Under the pieces are notes generated by a model. It saw nothing but the letters and a program-made list of their open reading frames with translations. It searched no databases and had not been told where the DNA came from. A program made the translations under genes and the position numbers. From Pedobacter sp. BS3 (GTDB taxonomy: Bacteria > Bacteroidota > Bacteroidia > Sphingobacteriales > Sphingobacteriaceae): a DNA stretch of 64,000 nt. Location: the NCBI RefSeq assembly GCF_008274585.1, contig NZ_VTRT01000001.1, positions 806,001 to 870,000 on the forward strand, written 5' to 3'. Below are positions 18,258 to 26,138 of the stretch, piece by piece; position 1 is the first letter of the stretch; every line of letters begins with the position of its first letter.

Positions 18258-18707
18258 TTATTTAACAGGAACACTAAATGCTATTTCTTCGGGAGGAAGG
18301 CATTGCCGGTCGCTGCAAACCATGTATTCCAGTTTGCCTTTTACGGTAGCAGAGGGAGTATGGAGCTTGATACGCTGCTGGAAAATAACCGAATTTTCAA
18401 AGTAACTTACATTCATATTGAAGGTTTTTTCAAATTTGGTTACCGGTTTGGGCTCAATGGTTTTACCCGAAAGAACATAGCTTTTTGATGGGGAAAATGT
18501 AAAAGAGGTTTTTATCGGGCCGCCATCGGGCACGTTTAGTGAATAAATATGCCACCCTTTTTCAATGGTGGCTTTCATAAAAATAACGGCTTCGGTAGCG
18601 CTTATTTTTTTGGCAGCGTACGACCATTTTACGGGTTTAAGCAATTGCGCATGAACTGTACTGCTTAACAGGACGGCCAGGATGATTATTATGCTTGTTC
18701 TCTTCAT
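18258..18707 (-). CDS. Stand-alone DsbD alpha-like domain protein
   Basis: This is a 149-residue periplasmic protein with a signal peptide (MKRTSIIIILAVLLSSTVHA). The mature part is an immunoglobulin-like sandwich as in the N-terminal domain of DsbD, with the diagnostic MVCSDRQCLPPEE near the end. The two Cys (C-x4-C) correspond to the redox pair. DsbD normally continues into an eight-helix domain and a thioredoxin domain; both are absent here and the following sequence is non-coding. It may take electrons from a separate CcdA-like partner. The ATG at 18707 is chosen because the upstream in-frame codon at 18719 is TTG and would lie inside a T-rich tract. Confidence 0.8.
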   Translation of the reverse strand: MKRTSIIIILAVLLSSTVHAQLLKPVKWSYAAKKISATEAVIFMKATIEKGWHIYSLNVPDGGPIKTSFTFSPSKSYVLSGKTIEPKPVTKFEKTFNMNVSYFENSVIFQQRIKLHTPSATVKGKLEYMVCSDRQCLPPEEIAFSVPVK

Positions 18708-18714
18708 GTTATAA

Positions 18715-18746
18715 TTCAAAAGTAAAAATTAAAAATTAAAAAGTTG
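18715..18746 (-). repeat. ACTTTTGA tract upstream of the DsbD-like gene
   Basis: The coding strand reads CAACTTTTTAATTTTTAA, then TTTTTACTTTTGAA, 8 bp before the ATG. It directly continues from a GC-rich segment ending CGGGATT, as the tract at 63727 also does. Confidence 0.5.
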
Positions 18747-18759
18747 AATCCCGTATCCC

Positions 18760-18918
18760 GAATCGTTCCTTCCCGGGACAGGCAGTACGGGAAAACCCAC
18801 CCCTTGGTCTGTCCCCAGGACAGACCAACACTATTCGTTGGGGCCTGTCGGGGGACAGGCCGGGGAAAGCTCTTAACTTGACGCTAATACGAGACTTCGG
18901 GGATCGTCGAAATGACAA
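18760..18918. repeat. GC-rich palindromic repeat cluster
   Basis: Two hairpins stand out. One is at 18804-18828, arms TTGGTCTGTCC / GGACAGACCAA with a 3-nt loop. The other is at 18842-18861, arms GGCCTGTC / GACAGGCC with a 4-nt loop. The segment ends in TCGTCGAAATGACA, a common end of intergenic repeats. It fills most of the 370-bp gap before ruvC. The remainder of the gap (18920-19055) shows nothing recognisable. Confidence 0.6.
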
Positions 18919-19055
18919 TGTCCTTTGGCTTTTTAGATACCCTGTAGTAAAAAGGCAGTACAGGCAATATATAAAAGCATTAACTAAATGTGGGAGAACC
19001 GTAGCCTCGCAAGGAACCTTCTGTGTTGAAAATCAAAATCTGATAAACTGACCTG

Positions 19056-19084
19056 TTTTTGCGTTTTACTTTTTACTTTTGACT
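19056..19084 (+). repeat. ACTTTTGA tract upstream of ruvC
   Basis: GTTTTACTTTTTACTTTTGA ends 7 bp before the ruvC start. It uses the same words as the tracts before pfkA, satP and the gene at 63805. Confidence 0.5.
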
Positions 19085-19089
19085 CCAAC

Positions 19090-19659
19090 GTGGCATTCCC
19101 GAATGAATTAAAAGAAAGAATTATACTGGGTATTGATCCGGGTACAGCTATTATGGGCTATGGCTTGGTGAACGAGGCTGGTAGTAAAACTTCATTGATC
19201 AGCCTGGGCATTGTAAAGCTTAACCATTTTGACGATCATCCGCTGAAGCTGCAACACATTTTTAACAAAACGCTTGCACTGATCGACCAGTATCACCCCG
19301 ACTGCCTGGCAGTTGAAGCCCCTTTTTATGGCAAAAACGTGCAGGTAATGCTGAAACTGGGCCGGGCTCAGGGTGTAGCCATGGCGGCAGCATTATCGCG
19401 TAATTTGCCCATTTTTGAATATTCGCCGCGTAAGATCAAGCAGTCTATCACCGGTAACGGAAATGCAACCAAAGAGCAGGTTGCTGCCATGCTTAAAACC
19501 TTACTTGGGTTCAATGAAACTCCCGAATTTTTAGATGCTACCGATGGCCTTGCTGTAGCTGTTTGCCATTCGTTTCAGAAGATCGGCAGATCGGGGAATA
19601 AAAAAAGTTATTCGGGCTGGGAGGCTTTTGTAAAAGAGAATACAAAGCGGATCAGGTAA
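19090..19659 (+). CDS. ruvC: Holliday junction resolvase RuvC
   Basis: This 189-residue endonuclease resolves four-way junctions together with RuvAB. The acidic active site is visible: Asp16 in GIDPGT, Glu76 in AVEAPFYG, and Asp149/Asp152 in FLDATDGLAVAVCH. The C-terminus is about 20 residues longer than in E. coli and is basic (SGNKKSYSGWEAF and onward). The start codon is GTG, giving the family-like beginning MAFPNELKERIILGID; no ATG is available in frame before the first active-site Asp. It is not linked to ruvA or ruvB here. Confidence 0.93.
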   Translation: MAFPNELKERIILGIDPGTAIMGYGLVNEAGSKTSLISLGIVKLNHFDDHPLKLQHIFNKTLALIDQYHPDCLAVEAPFYGKNVQVMLKLGRAQGVAMAAALSRNLPIFEYSPRKIKQSITGNGNATKEQVAAMLKTLLGFNETPEFLDATDGLAVAVCHSFQKIGRSGNKKSYSGWEAFVKENTKRIR

Positions 19660-19878
19660 AGCTTAAAGCAATAAGACCAATAATAGTACGGTTAATTATT
19701 GAAGATGACCTACAGGCTATAGCAGCATCTGATCCGAAGCAGGCCCGGAAAATTTACTAAGCTGTTGCATTCTTGCTGTTAAGCCAACAAACAGAACTAT
19801 GTGTACCCAAGCGGTAACAACCTTGTTTCCTAAAATACTTTGAAAAGCCTGTAGCCTTTTTATTACTCCACCCTAAAG

Positions 19879-20310
19879 TCAGGTGCTGATATAATTTTCA
19901 AGCTCCCGGATAATATGCTTCTGATCTTCAATAATAAACTTCACCACATCGCCTATCGATACAATGCCGGTTACCTTATCGCCTTCCATTACCGGCAGAT
20001 GACGGATGTGTTTAGACGACATCATTTCCATACATTTTTCAATGCTATCGTCCGGGCTGATCACATACAAGCCTGTTGATGTCATTACCTCTGTTATCGG
20101 TGTAGTTTTAGATGTTTTACCCAGCAATACTACCTTACGGGCATAATCGCGTTCGGTAAAAATGCCGGCTAACCGGTCCTGATCCATGACCAAAATAGCG
20201 CTGATGTTGTGATCCATCATAATTTGAAGCGCTTCATAAACAGTAACTTCACGTGGCACCGAGATCAGCCTGCTGGGTTTTTGCCTGAGAATTTCGCTTA
20301 TTTTTTTCAT
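19879..20310 (-). CDS. CBS-domain pair protein
   Basis: This 143-residue cytoplasmic protein consists of two tandem CBS motifs: about 10-65 (SVPREVTVYEALQIM, then GIFTERDYARK) and about 75-130 (ISPDDSIEKCMEMM, then GIVSIGDVVKF). Such stand-alone Bateman modules bind adenine nucleotides or SAM and regulate partners. The order and the FTERDYARKVVL segment match a common CBS protein of Bacteroidota and Proteobacteria whose target is not established. It is a single-gene unit; the neighbouring gaps show no shared promoter. Confidence 0.88.
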   Translation of the reverse strand: MKKISEILRQKPSRLISVPREVTVYEALQIMMDHNISAILVMDQDRLAGIFTERDYARKVVLLGKTSKTTPITEVMTSTGLYVISPDDSIEKCMEMMSSKHIRHLPVMEGDKVTGIVSIGDVVKFIIEDQKHIIRELENYIST

Positions 20311-20508
20311 AAGCTAACGTTTTACCTGGTTTTAATTAGTTTAATGAAAGTAAGTAAAATCACTGAATATTCATAACATTTTTTTTACAAAGCAATAAAC
20401 AGCTACTGCTCCGCCCTTTCAGGGAACAGGCCGAAGAGACATAATTATCTATAACATAACGCTTATAGAATTTGATTTTTGCCTTTGGCTTTAAGTACGC
20501 TTTGCAGG

Positions 20509-20536
20509 TTTTTACTTTTGAATTTTGACTTTTGAC
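20509..20536 (+). repeat. ACTTTTGA tract upstream of satP
   Basis: TTTTTACTTTTGAATTTTGA followed by CTTTTGAC lies 51 bp before the satP ATG, farther than in the other cases. The rest of the 20311-20587 gap has no recognisable feature apart from a GC-rich word AGGGAACAGGCCG. Confidence 0.45.
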
Positions 20537-20587
20537 GTTATACTTAGTAAGTTTAACCCAAACAAATTATCTAACCAATAAAGAATT

Positions 20588-21178
20588 ATGAACCCAATCA
20601 CTGAAATTATCCAGAAGGATACCACAGCAAATCCGGCCCCGCTGGGCTTACTTGGTTTTGGTTTAACAACCGTACTGTTAAACCTGCACAATTCCGGTTT
20701 ATTTGAGCTAAGCTCCATGATCCTTGCCATGGGCATATTTTATGGCGGCCTGGCGCAAATCATTGCCGGTATTATGGAAGCTAAGAAAAACAACACCTTC
20801 GGACTTACCGCATTTACCTCGTACGGATGTTTCTGGCTCACACTTGTGGCCCTAATTGTAATGCCTAAGCTGGGCTGGATAGAACCCGCATCCGAAGAAA
20901 GTATGGTTGCTTACCTGGTTATGTGGGGAATATTCACCGGTTTCCTTTTTATCGGTACATTTAAGCTTAACCGGGCCCTGCAATTTGTATTTGCCACATT
21001 AACCATCCTGTTCTTCCTGTTAGCCATAGGCGATGCAACCGGAAATGCCGGTATCAAGCAATTTGCCGGTTACGAGGGTATTATTTGCGGAGCCTCTGCC
21101 ATTTATACCGGCATGGCCAACTTGCTAAACGAAGTGTACGGTCGTACCGTTCTGCCCATTGGTAACGTAAACAAATAG
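20588..21178 (+). CDS. satP: Acetate uptake transporter (GPR1/FUN34/YaaH family)
   Basis: This 196-residue inner-membrane protein has six predicted helices. The family signature [11 protein letters not shown] lies at residues 16-26, and the second helix contains the [20 protein letters not shown] segment typical of YaaH/SatP. These proteins carry acetate and succinate with protons. It sits 73 bp before acs, so uptake and activation of acetate are encoded together, probably in one operon. That neighbourhood strongly supports acetate as the substrate. Confidence 0.9.
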   Translation: MNPITEIIQKDTTANPAPLGLLGFGLTTVLLNLHNSGLFELSSMILAMGIFYGGLAQIIAGIMEAKKNNTFGLTAFTSYGCFWLTLVALIVMPKLGWIEPASEESMVAYLVMWGIFTGFLFIGTFKLNRALQFVFATLTILFFLLAIGDATGNAGIKQFAGYEGIICGASAIYTGMANLLNEVYGRTVLPIGNVNK

Positions 21179-21251
21179 ATTTTTAAGTAAGAGTAAGAGT
21201 TTTTAAATTTACCATCTCAATATCACCAATTATCAGAATTAACTAACAATC

Positions 21252-23159
21252 ATGAAACTAACAATTGATTCCTTTGAAGAGTACAAAAAAATATACGATT
21301 ACAGTGTTTCAAACCCCGAAGCATTTTGGGCAGAAATAGCCGAGAATTTTCAGTGGCGTAAAAAATGGGACACGGTAGTTAAATGGAACTTTAAGGAACC
21401 CAATATCCGGTGGTTTGATGGTGCAACTCTTAATATTACCGAAAATTGCCTCGACCGCCATTTAGACACTATTGGCGATAGGCCCGCTATTATCTGGGAG
21501 CCCAACGACCCCGAAGAAAGTCACCGGGTTTTAACCTATAAGCAGCTGCATGAAAAAGTTTGCCAGTTTGCCAACGTATTAAAAAACAACGGCGCAAAAA
21601 AAGGCGACCGCATTTGTATCTATATGCCCATGGTTCCCGAGCTGGCCATTGCTGTGCTGGCTTGCGCCCGTATCGGAGCCATCCATTCAGTAGTATTTGG
21701 CGGTTTTTCTGCCCAATCTATTGCAGATCGTATACAGGATGCCGGCTGTACACTGGTTATTACGGCCGATGGCGGTTTCAGAGGAACGAAAGAAATTCCG
21801 CTCAAAAGCGTTATTGACGATGCCTTAGTGCAATGTCATACCGTACAAAAAGTTATCGTACTTACACGAAGCCGCACACCGGTATCCATGATAAAAGGCC
21901 GCGACGTATGGTGGGAAGATGAGCTGAAAAAAGTAGAAACGATGGGCAATCCGCCATGCCCGGCAGAAGAAATGGCCGCCGAAGACGAACTGTTCATATT
22001 ATATACCTCCGGCTCAACCGGCAAACCCAAAGGTGTTGTGCATACCTGTGCCGGTTACATGGTATACACCGGGTACACTTTTGCTAATGTATTCAACTAC
22101 CAGCCCGGCGAGATCTATTTCTGTACCGCCGATATCGGCTGGATCACAGGTCATTCGTATATCGTGTACGGGCCGCTATCGCAGGGAGCCACATCCCTGA
22201 TGTTTGAAGGTATTCCAACCTGGCCGGATGCCGGACGTTTCTGGGATATTGTGCAGAAATACCAGGTAAATATCCTGTACACCGCTCCAACCGCAATCCG
22301 CTCGCTCATGAGCTTCGGCCTTGAGCCGCTTGAAGGTAAAGACCTGAGCTCACTCAAAAAGCTGGGTTCTGTTGGCGAGCCCATTAACGAAGAAGCATGG
22401 CACTGGTACGATGAACATATCGGCAAGCGGAAATGTCCGATTGTAGATACCTGGTGGCAAACCGAAAACGGCGGGATCATGATCTCGCCTATAGCCAATG
22501 TAACACCAACCAAACCGGGATATGCCACCCTGCCGCTGCCCGGAGTGCAGCCTGTTATAGTGGATGAGAACGGGAATGAAATAGCAGGTAACGGCGTAAG
22601 CGGGAATTTATGTATCAAGTTCCCCTGGCCGGGAATGTTGCGCACCACCTATGGCGACCACGAGCGCTGCCGCACCACTTATTTCGCCACCTACCCGGAT
22701 ATGTACTTTACCGGCGACGGTTGCTTACGCGATGAGGACGGCTATTATCGTATTACAGGTCGTGTGGATGATGTGCTGAATGTTTCGGGACACCGTATCG
22801 GAACTGCCGAGGTTGAAAATGCCATTAACATGCACTCCAGCGTAGTTGAATCAGCTGTTGTTGGCTATCCGCATGATATTAAGGGACAAGGCGTTTATGC
22901 CTTCGTGGTTTGTCCTGAATTGCATGATGATGCCGATCTTACCCGGAAAGATATTGTGATGACAGTTTCACGTATTATCGGGCCAATTGCCAAACCTGAC
23001 AAAATACAATTTGTGTCTGGCCTGCCTAAAACCCGTTCAGGCAAAATTATGCGTCGTATTCTTCGCAAAATTGCCGAGGGCGATACCAGCAATCTGGGCG
23101 ATACAACTACCCTACTCGACCCTGCCGTTGTTGAAGAAATTAAAGCCGGAGCGCTTTAA
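21252..23159 (+). CDS. acs: Acetyl-CoA synthetase
   Basis: This 635-residue cytoplasmic AMP-forming ligase makes acetyl-CoA from acetate, ATP and CoA. The P-loop-like motif YTSGSTGKPKG is at residues 251-261. DTWWQTENGG lies in the acetate pocket; the Trp in this motif is what limits the substrate to acetate. YFTGDGC and GRVDDVLNVSGHR follow. The C-terminal LPKTRSGKIMRR carries Lys598, the usual acetylation and catalytic lysine. Length matches Acs. It is downstream of satP and followed by a strong terminator. Confidence 0.95.
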   Translation: MKLTIDSFEEYKKIYDYSVSNPEAFWAEIAENFQWRKKWDTVVKWNFKEPNIRWFDGATLNITENCLDRHLDTIGDRPAIIWEPNDPEESHRVLTYKQLHEKVCQFANVLKNNGAKKGDRICIYMPMVPELAIAVLACARIGAIHSVVFGGFSAQSIADRIQDAGCTLVITADGGFRGTKEIPLKSVIDDALVQCHTVQKVIVLTRSRTPVSMIKGRDVWWEDELKKVETMGNPPCPAEEMAAEDELFILYTSGSTGKPKGVVHTCAGYMVYTGYTFANVFNYQPGEIYFCTADIGWITGHSYIVYGPLSQGATSLMFEGIPTWPDAGRFWDIVQKYQVNILYTAPTAIRSLMSFGLEPLEGKDLSSLKKLGSVGEPINEEAWHWYDEHIGKRKCPIVDTWWQTENGGIMISPIANVTPTKPGYATLPLPGVQPVIVDENGNEIAGNGVSGNLCIKFPWPGMLRTTYGDHERCRTTYFATYPDMYFTGDGCLRDEDGYYRITGRVDDVLNVSGHRIGTAEVENAINMHSSVVESAVVGYPHDIKGQGVYAFVVCPELHDDADLTRKDIVMTVSRIIGPIAKPDKIQFVSGLPKTRSGKIMRRILRKIAEGDTSNLGDTTTLLDPAVVEEIKAGAL

Positions 23160-23178
23160 CAGCATAACATCTAACAGT

Positions 23179-23207
23179 AAGCCACCTGATTACGGGTGGC
23201 TTTTTTG
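23179..23207 (+). terminator. Intrinsic terminator after acs
   Basis: The stem AAGCCACC / GGTGGCTT with a short loop (tgattacg) runs into TTTTTTG. It lies 20 bp past the acs stop codon. Confidence 0.85.
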
Positions 23208-23270
23208 TTTGATATTTATATAATCCTGTATATTTAACTCATATTATCCGTACAGTAGAATACAAGAAAA

Positions 23271-23591
23271 ATGCCTGTAACAATCCCCCAGGAACAAATT
23301 ATTAGTAAAATAATAGTACTACGAGAAGAAAAAGTAATCTTAGACATTCATATAGCAGAAATTTACGGAGTGGAAACAAGGGTATTAAAACAGGCAGTCC
23401 GCAGAAATTCAGATTTATTCCCCGACGATTTTATGTTTGTTTTAAACGAAGTGGAAACCGAAATAGTGGTATCACAAAATGTGATACCTTCCAAACAACA
23501 TTTAGGTGGCTATGAATTACTGGTAAAGAAGGAAGAAACACCGATGAGGAAAAGCATCGGATATCAGCTAAAATCTACAAAAGAAGAATAA
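23271..23591 (+). CDS. ORF6N-domain protein, shortened and probably decayed
   Basis: This is a 106-codon frame. Residues 1-75 match the ORF6N DNA-binding domain of phage and plasmid antirepressor-like proteins: VILDIHIAEIYGVETRVLKQ, then RRNSDLFPDDFMF. Full-length relatives continue with a segment like FTEQGVAML and a coiled coil before a short tail containing PIGF. Here the sequence jumps from VSQNVIPSKQHLGGY straight to a charged tail with RKSIGYQL. This suggests an internal deletion that kept the frame. Function in the short form is doubtful. It opens a 1-kb stretch of decayed accessory genes. Confidence 0.6.
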   Translation: MPVTIPQEQIISKIIVLREEKVILDIHIAEIYGVETRVLKQAVRRNSDLFPDDFMFVLNEVETEIVVSQNVIPSKQHLGGYELLVKKEETPMRKSIGYQLKSTKEE

Positions 23592-23704
23592 ACTATCTCC
23601 TCTTTACGTAAGTTCTTCACTATATAAGGGTTTATATTACAACCGGTTATATGCTTCTTTTGGAGAACCGGATGAAAAGTACAATCTTTGTAGAAAGGAA
23701 TGTT

Positions 23705-23947
23705 ATGACAGCTACAGATAACATCAGAAACAGCATAATTGATAAATTGCTGACCATTTCAAACAAAGACTATTTAACAGCTCTATATCAATTGGTAGAC
23801 AAAAGTGCTGTTGGCAATGACATGGTAAAACTTTCTGAAGAACAGATACTCATGTTAAACATGAGTGATGAAGACATTAAAAACAATCGTATTATCTCTC
23901 AGGATGAGTTAGACCAGAAAGATTTAGAATGGTTAAAAAGTCTGTAA
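23705..23947 (+). CDS. Antitoxin of a ParE/RelE-type toxin-antitoxin pair
   Basis: This is an 80-residue protein from the ATG at 23705 (MTATDNIRNSIIDKLL). A helical N-terminal part (IIDKLLTISNKDYLTALYQL) precedes an acidic C-terminal tail containing ISQDELDQKDLEWLKSL, typical of antitoxins that wrap around ParE-like toxins. The end overlaps the start of the toxin frame by 19 bp. An upstream in-frame start at 23651 would add 18 residues without antitoxin character. The antitoxin itself is open and apparently intact. The specific antitoxin subfamily is not recognised. Confidence 0.7.
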   Translation: MTATDNIRNSIIDKLLTISNKDYLTALYQLVDKSAVGNDMVKLSEEQILMLNMSDEDIKNNRIISQDELDQKDLEWLKSL

Positions 23948-24226
23948 TATGGACTGAAACGGCTTTAAAGCAAAGACGTGAAATCCTGAAGTATTTAACT
24001 GTTCAACAAAATACGCTGAAAGATTAATTAAAATAACAAAAGAAAAACAGCTTTAATATTACAAAACCCATATATCGGAAAACCGACTAATCATTTTGAG
24101 ACTCGAACAACAGCTATGGGTAATTTTAGCATCTACTACAGAATAATTGAAGAAAATATTTTCATTACTGCATTTTGGGACAACAGGCAAGACCCAGGTA
24201 AATTGTTTGAAATACTAAAAAAATAA
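23929..24226 (+). pseudogene. ParE/RelE-type toxin, two frameshifts
   Basis: The frame from the ATG at 23929 reads MVKKSVIWTETALKQRREIL, a typical ParE-like start, but stops after about 32 codons. Moving one frame near 24010 gives YAERLIKITKEK (from 24012), and moving again near 24046 gives TALILQNPYIGKPTNHFE, later MGNFSIYYRI, FITAFWDNRQDP and LFEILKK to a stop at 24226. Joined, the three pieces make a complete toxin of about 98 residues. Both breaks fall in A runs (CAAAATAC and GAAAAAC), each consistent with loss of one A. The toxin should be dead unless slippage restores it. Confidence 0.85.
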
Positions 24227-24255
24227 AGCAGAACTCGTACTTAAAGGCGGGCATA

Positions 24256-24951
24256 TTAATCCACAGGTAACAAATCGCAAAACCAGAATCCGTTTTTAGT
24301 TTCTTCTGTACCATATTCTTTAAAAACAGTTTCGCCAATTGAAAACCGGATTGGGAATTTGAATACCGGCCCGTCAAAGCAGAAGGTATGGAATTCTCCG
24401 TTCTCACCGCAGGCGTCTACACCATTGGGTAAGCTGTTAATAAAATCGTTATCAATCACCCTGCCGGCAAAAGATTGATCCAATAGCTCCGCATTTACGC
24501 AAACTGTAATGGCTTTAAATCCCAATGCGATAAATTCTTCCATCAGTTGCCTGGAATCTTTTTGCCAAAGCGGGAAAATGGTCTTCATTCCCAATGGTTC
24601 TAACTGCCGCTCGCGGTATTGCCGTAAATCCTCCAGGAAAATATCGCCAAACGCGGCATACTCAAATCCCATAGCTTTTAGCTGAGTTACTTTTTGTTTC
24701 ATCAGCATTTCATATTCAGCATTTGCGGGCTGCTCCGGTAATTCCAAAATTCCACCGGGAATATCTATAGCGGCAATTTGCTGTTCCAGCAATCTGGTTC
24801 TTAGGCCGTGCATACTTACCCGGTTATAATGCGTATTAACGGCGGTAAGCAAATATTCCACATTGTATTTCTTATCCTGTAACAGGTAATACAGCGCTAA
24901 CGCCGAGTCTTTACCGGTGCTCCAGTTAAAATAGGTTTTGTGATGGGGCAT
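24256..24951 (-). CDS. Dph6-like ATP pyrophosphatase (diphthine--ammonia ligase family)
   Basis: This 231-residue cytoplasmic protein has the PP-loop NWSTGKDSALALYYL (residues 8-22), the adenine-nucleotide alpha hydrolase fold, and the family end motif GVDACGENGEFHTF. Archaeal and eukaryotic members amidate diphthine on elongation factor 2. Bacteria lack diphthamide, so the bacterial substrate is unknown, and the name describes the family only. It is a single gene with a T-rich tract 18 bp before the start. The first codons MPHHKTYFNWSTGKD fit the family N-terminus. Confidence 0.88.
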   Translation of the reverse strand: MPHHKTYFNWSTGKDSALALYYLLQDKKYNVEYLLTAVNTHYNRVSMHGLRTRLLEQQIAAIDIPGGILELPEQPANAEYEMLMKQKVTQLKAMGFEYAAFGDIFLEDLRQYRERQLEPLGMKTIFPLWQKDSRQLMEEFIALGFKAITVCVNAELLDQSFAGRVIDNDFINSLPNGVDACGENGEFHTFCFDGPVFKFPIRFSIGETVFKEYGTEETKNGFWFCDLLPVD

Positions 24952-24968
24952 TTGTATTTCAGTTAAAG

Positions 24969-24988
24969 CTCAAAAGTAAAAAAAGAAG
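24969..24988 (-). repeat. ACTTTTGA tract upstream of the Dph6-like gene
   Basis: The coding strand reads CTTTTTTTACTTTTGAGC, 18 bp before the ATG. This is the shortest of the tracts. Confidence 0.4.
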
Positions 24989-25116
24989 GGATTTACGAGC
25001 TATGATCTTAGAATTACGATTTAAACGATCTTAGAACATTGAGGCCTCATCCCTAACTTCACTTTTTGCCGGTTCTGTGAAGACACGAACCGGGCGTTAG
25101 CATTTTCTGCAATAAT

Positions 25117-25254
25117 GCAATAATAGTAGCACTGGCCTGTCCCGGCTAAACCGGATTGTAGCGGATACCGGCCTGTGGCTAATGCCTTGCAGGCGTATGA
25201 GCGTAAAGCCGGACTACCGTAAAACAGCAGCACGGCTTTTGCTTTTCAAATTAT
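25117..25254. repeat. REP-like element B
   Basis: This GC-rich element contains ACCGGATTGTAGCGGATACC, CCTTGCAGGCGTATGAGCGT and AAAGCCGGACTACCG. CCGGC and GCCGG (about 25168 / 25207) pair to form a long hairpin with an inner GCCT/AGGC stem. The right part repeats element A at 12360. It abuts the stop codon of the UbiA-like gene and may act in 3'-end processing or termination. The rest of the 303-bp gap (24990-25115) shows nothing recognisable. Confidence 0.65.
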
Positions 25255-26133
25255 TTAAAACTGCAGGTAGCTGCAAACCAGCAATATAATGTATTGCAAG
25301 ATCAGGATGCCGTCGAGGTAAAAGAAGTAGTAATATTCGTTGCGTTCCCAGTTGGATTTAAAGATCAGCCATCCGGCCAGCACAATGCTGAGGGTTAGCC
25401 CGATAAAATTGGCATCGAGGGTTTTGTTAAACAGGAAAAGCAGTACGAGGTATAATGCCAGCAGAAACAGGCAAAATAAATAGGCCCGCTTTTCGCCTAC
25501 AATAACGGGGATGGTTTTCAGCTCGTAGGTTCTGTCCTGGAACAGGTCGCGGATATCGAACGGGACGGCCAGCGCCGCGATGAATAAAAAGCGCTTGGCC
25601 AGCAGCAGGCCGGTATCGCGGGCGGAAACAACGAAATGGTGGTTATTTTCCAGCTCAAGTACGGGCAGCAGCACACAGCTTGCAGACCATACCACGGCAA
25701 TGAGCAACAGCTTGATGCCGGGGATGTTACGCAGGCCGAAGCGCTTATCCTGCCAGCTAAACAGCGGCAGATTATACGCAACGGCTATTATTCCTAAAAG
25801 GCCCAGTAAAAGCAGTGATGACATGGATAAAAATAGCGCCAATGGAATAAGCGCCAGCACGCAGATAATGGTGATGGAGATCATTAAGCGTTCGTATTTA
25901 AAGAACCATCGTACCCGCCTGAAAGGCGATTCTTCCGGGATTGCCGGTTTGGCCAGCAGGATGCTGAAATTGTACAGTGCCAGCGTAGCGCAAAATAAAA
26001 TGCCGGGCACGTACAGATCGGGAGTGGTGTATAGCAACTGGTACGTTACCAATGCCTGTGCAACGGCGCAAAGCGCCATGAAAATGTTGCTGAATAGCAG
26101 GAAGTCAAGAAATTGCCGGAACAGGTTTTTCAT
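25255..26133 (-). CDS. UbiA-like integral membrane protein
   Basis: This 292-residue inner-membrane protein has eight to nine hydrophobic helices. The segment PFDIRDLFQDR (about 200-210), followed by KTIPVIVGEKRA, corresponds to the second Asp-rich motif and following loop of UbiA prenyltransferases. The first motif (NDxxDxxxD) is not present: the equivalent region reads LALYNFSILLAK. Either it uses a changed active site or it is a divergent relative with another role. It starts 5 bp after the metallophosphoesterase stop and should be co-transcribed with it. Confidence 0.7.
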   Translation of the reverse strand: MKNLFRQFLDFLLFSNIFMALCAVAQALVTYQLLYTTPDLYVPGILFCATLALYNFSILLAKPAIPEESPFRRVRWFFKYERLMISITIICVLALIPLALFLSMSSLLLLGLLGIIAVAYNLPLFSWQDKRFGLRNIPGIKLLLIAVVWSASCVLLPVLELENNHHFVVSARDTGLLLAKRFLFIAALAVPFDIRDLFQDRTYELKTIPVIVGEKRAYLFCLFLLALYLVLLFLFNKTLDANFIGLTLSIVLAGWLIFKSNWERNEYYYFFYLDGILILQYIILLVCSYLQF

Positions 26134-26138
26134 GTATG

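Noticed and set aside
18736-18918. 60-codon minus-strand frame in the palindromic repeat
   Set aside because: Composed of hairpin arms (Arg/Pro/Gly-rich translation), not protein-like.
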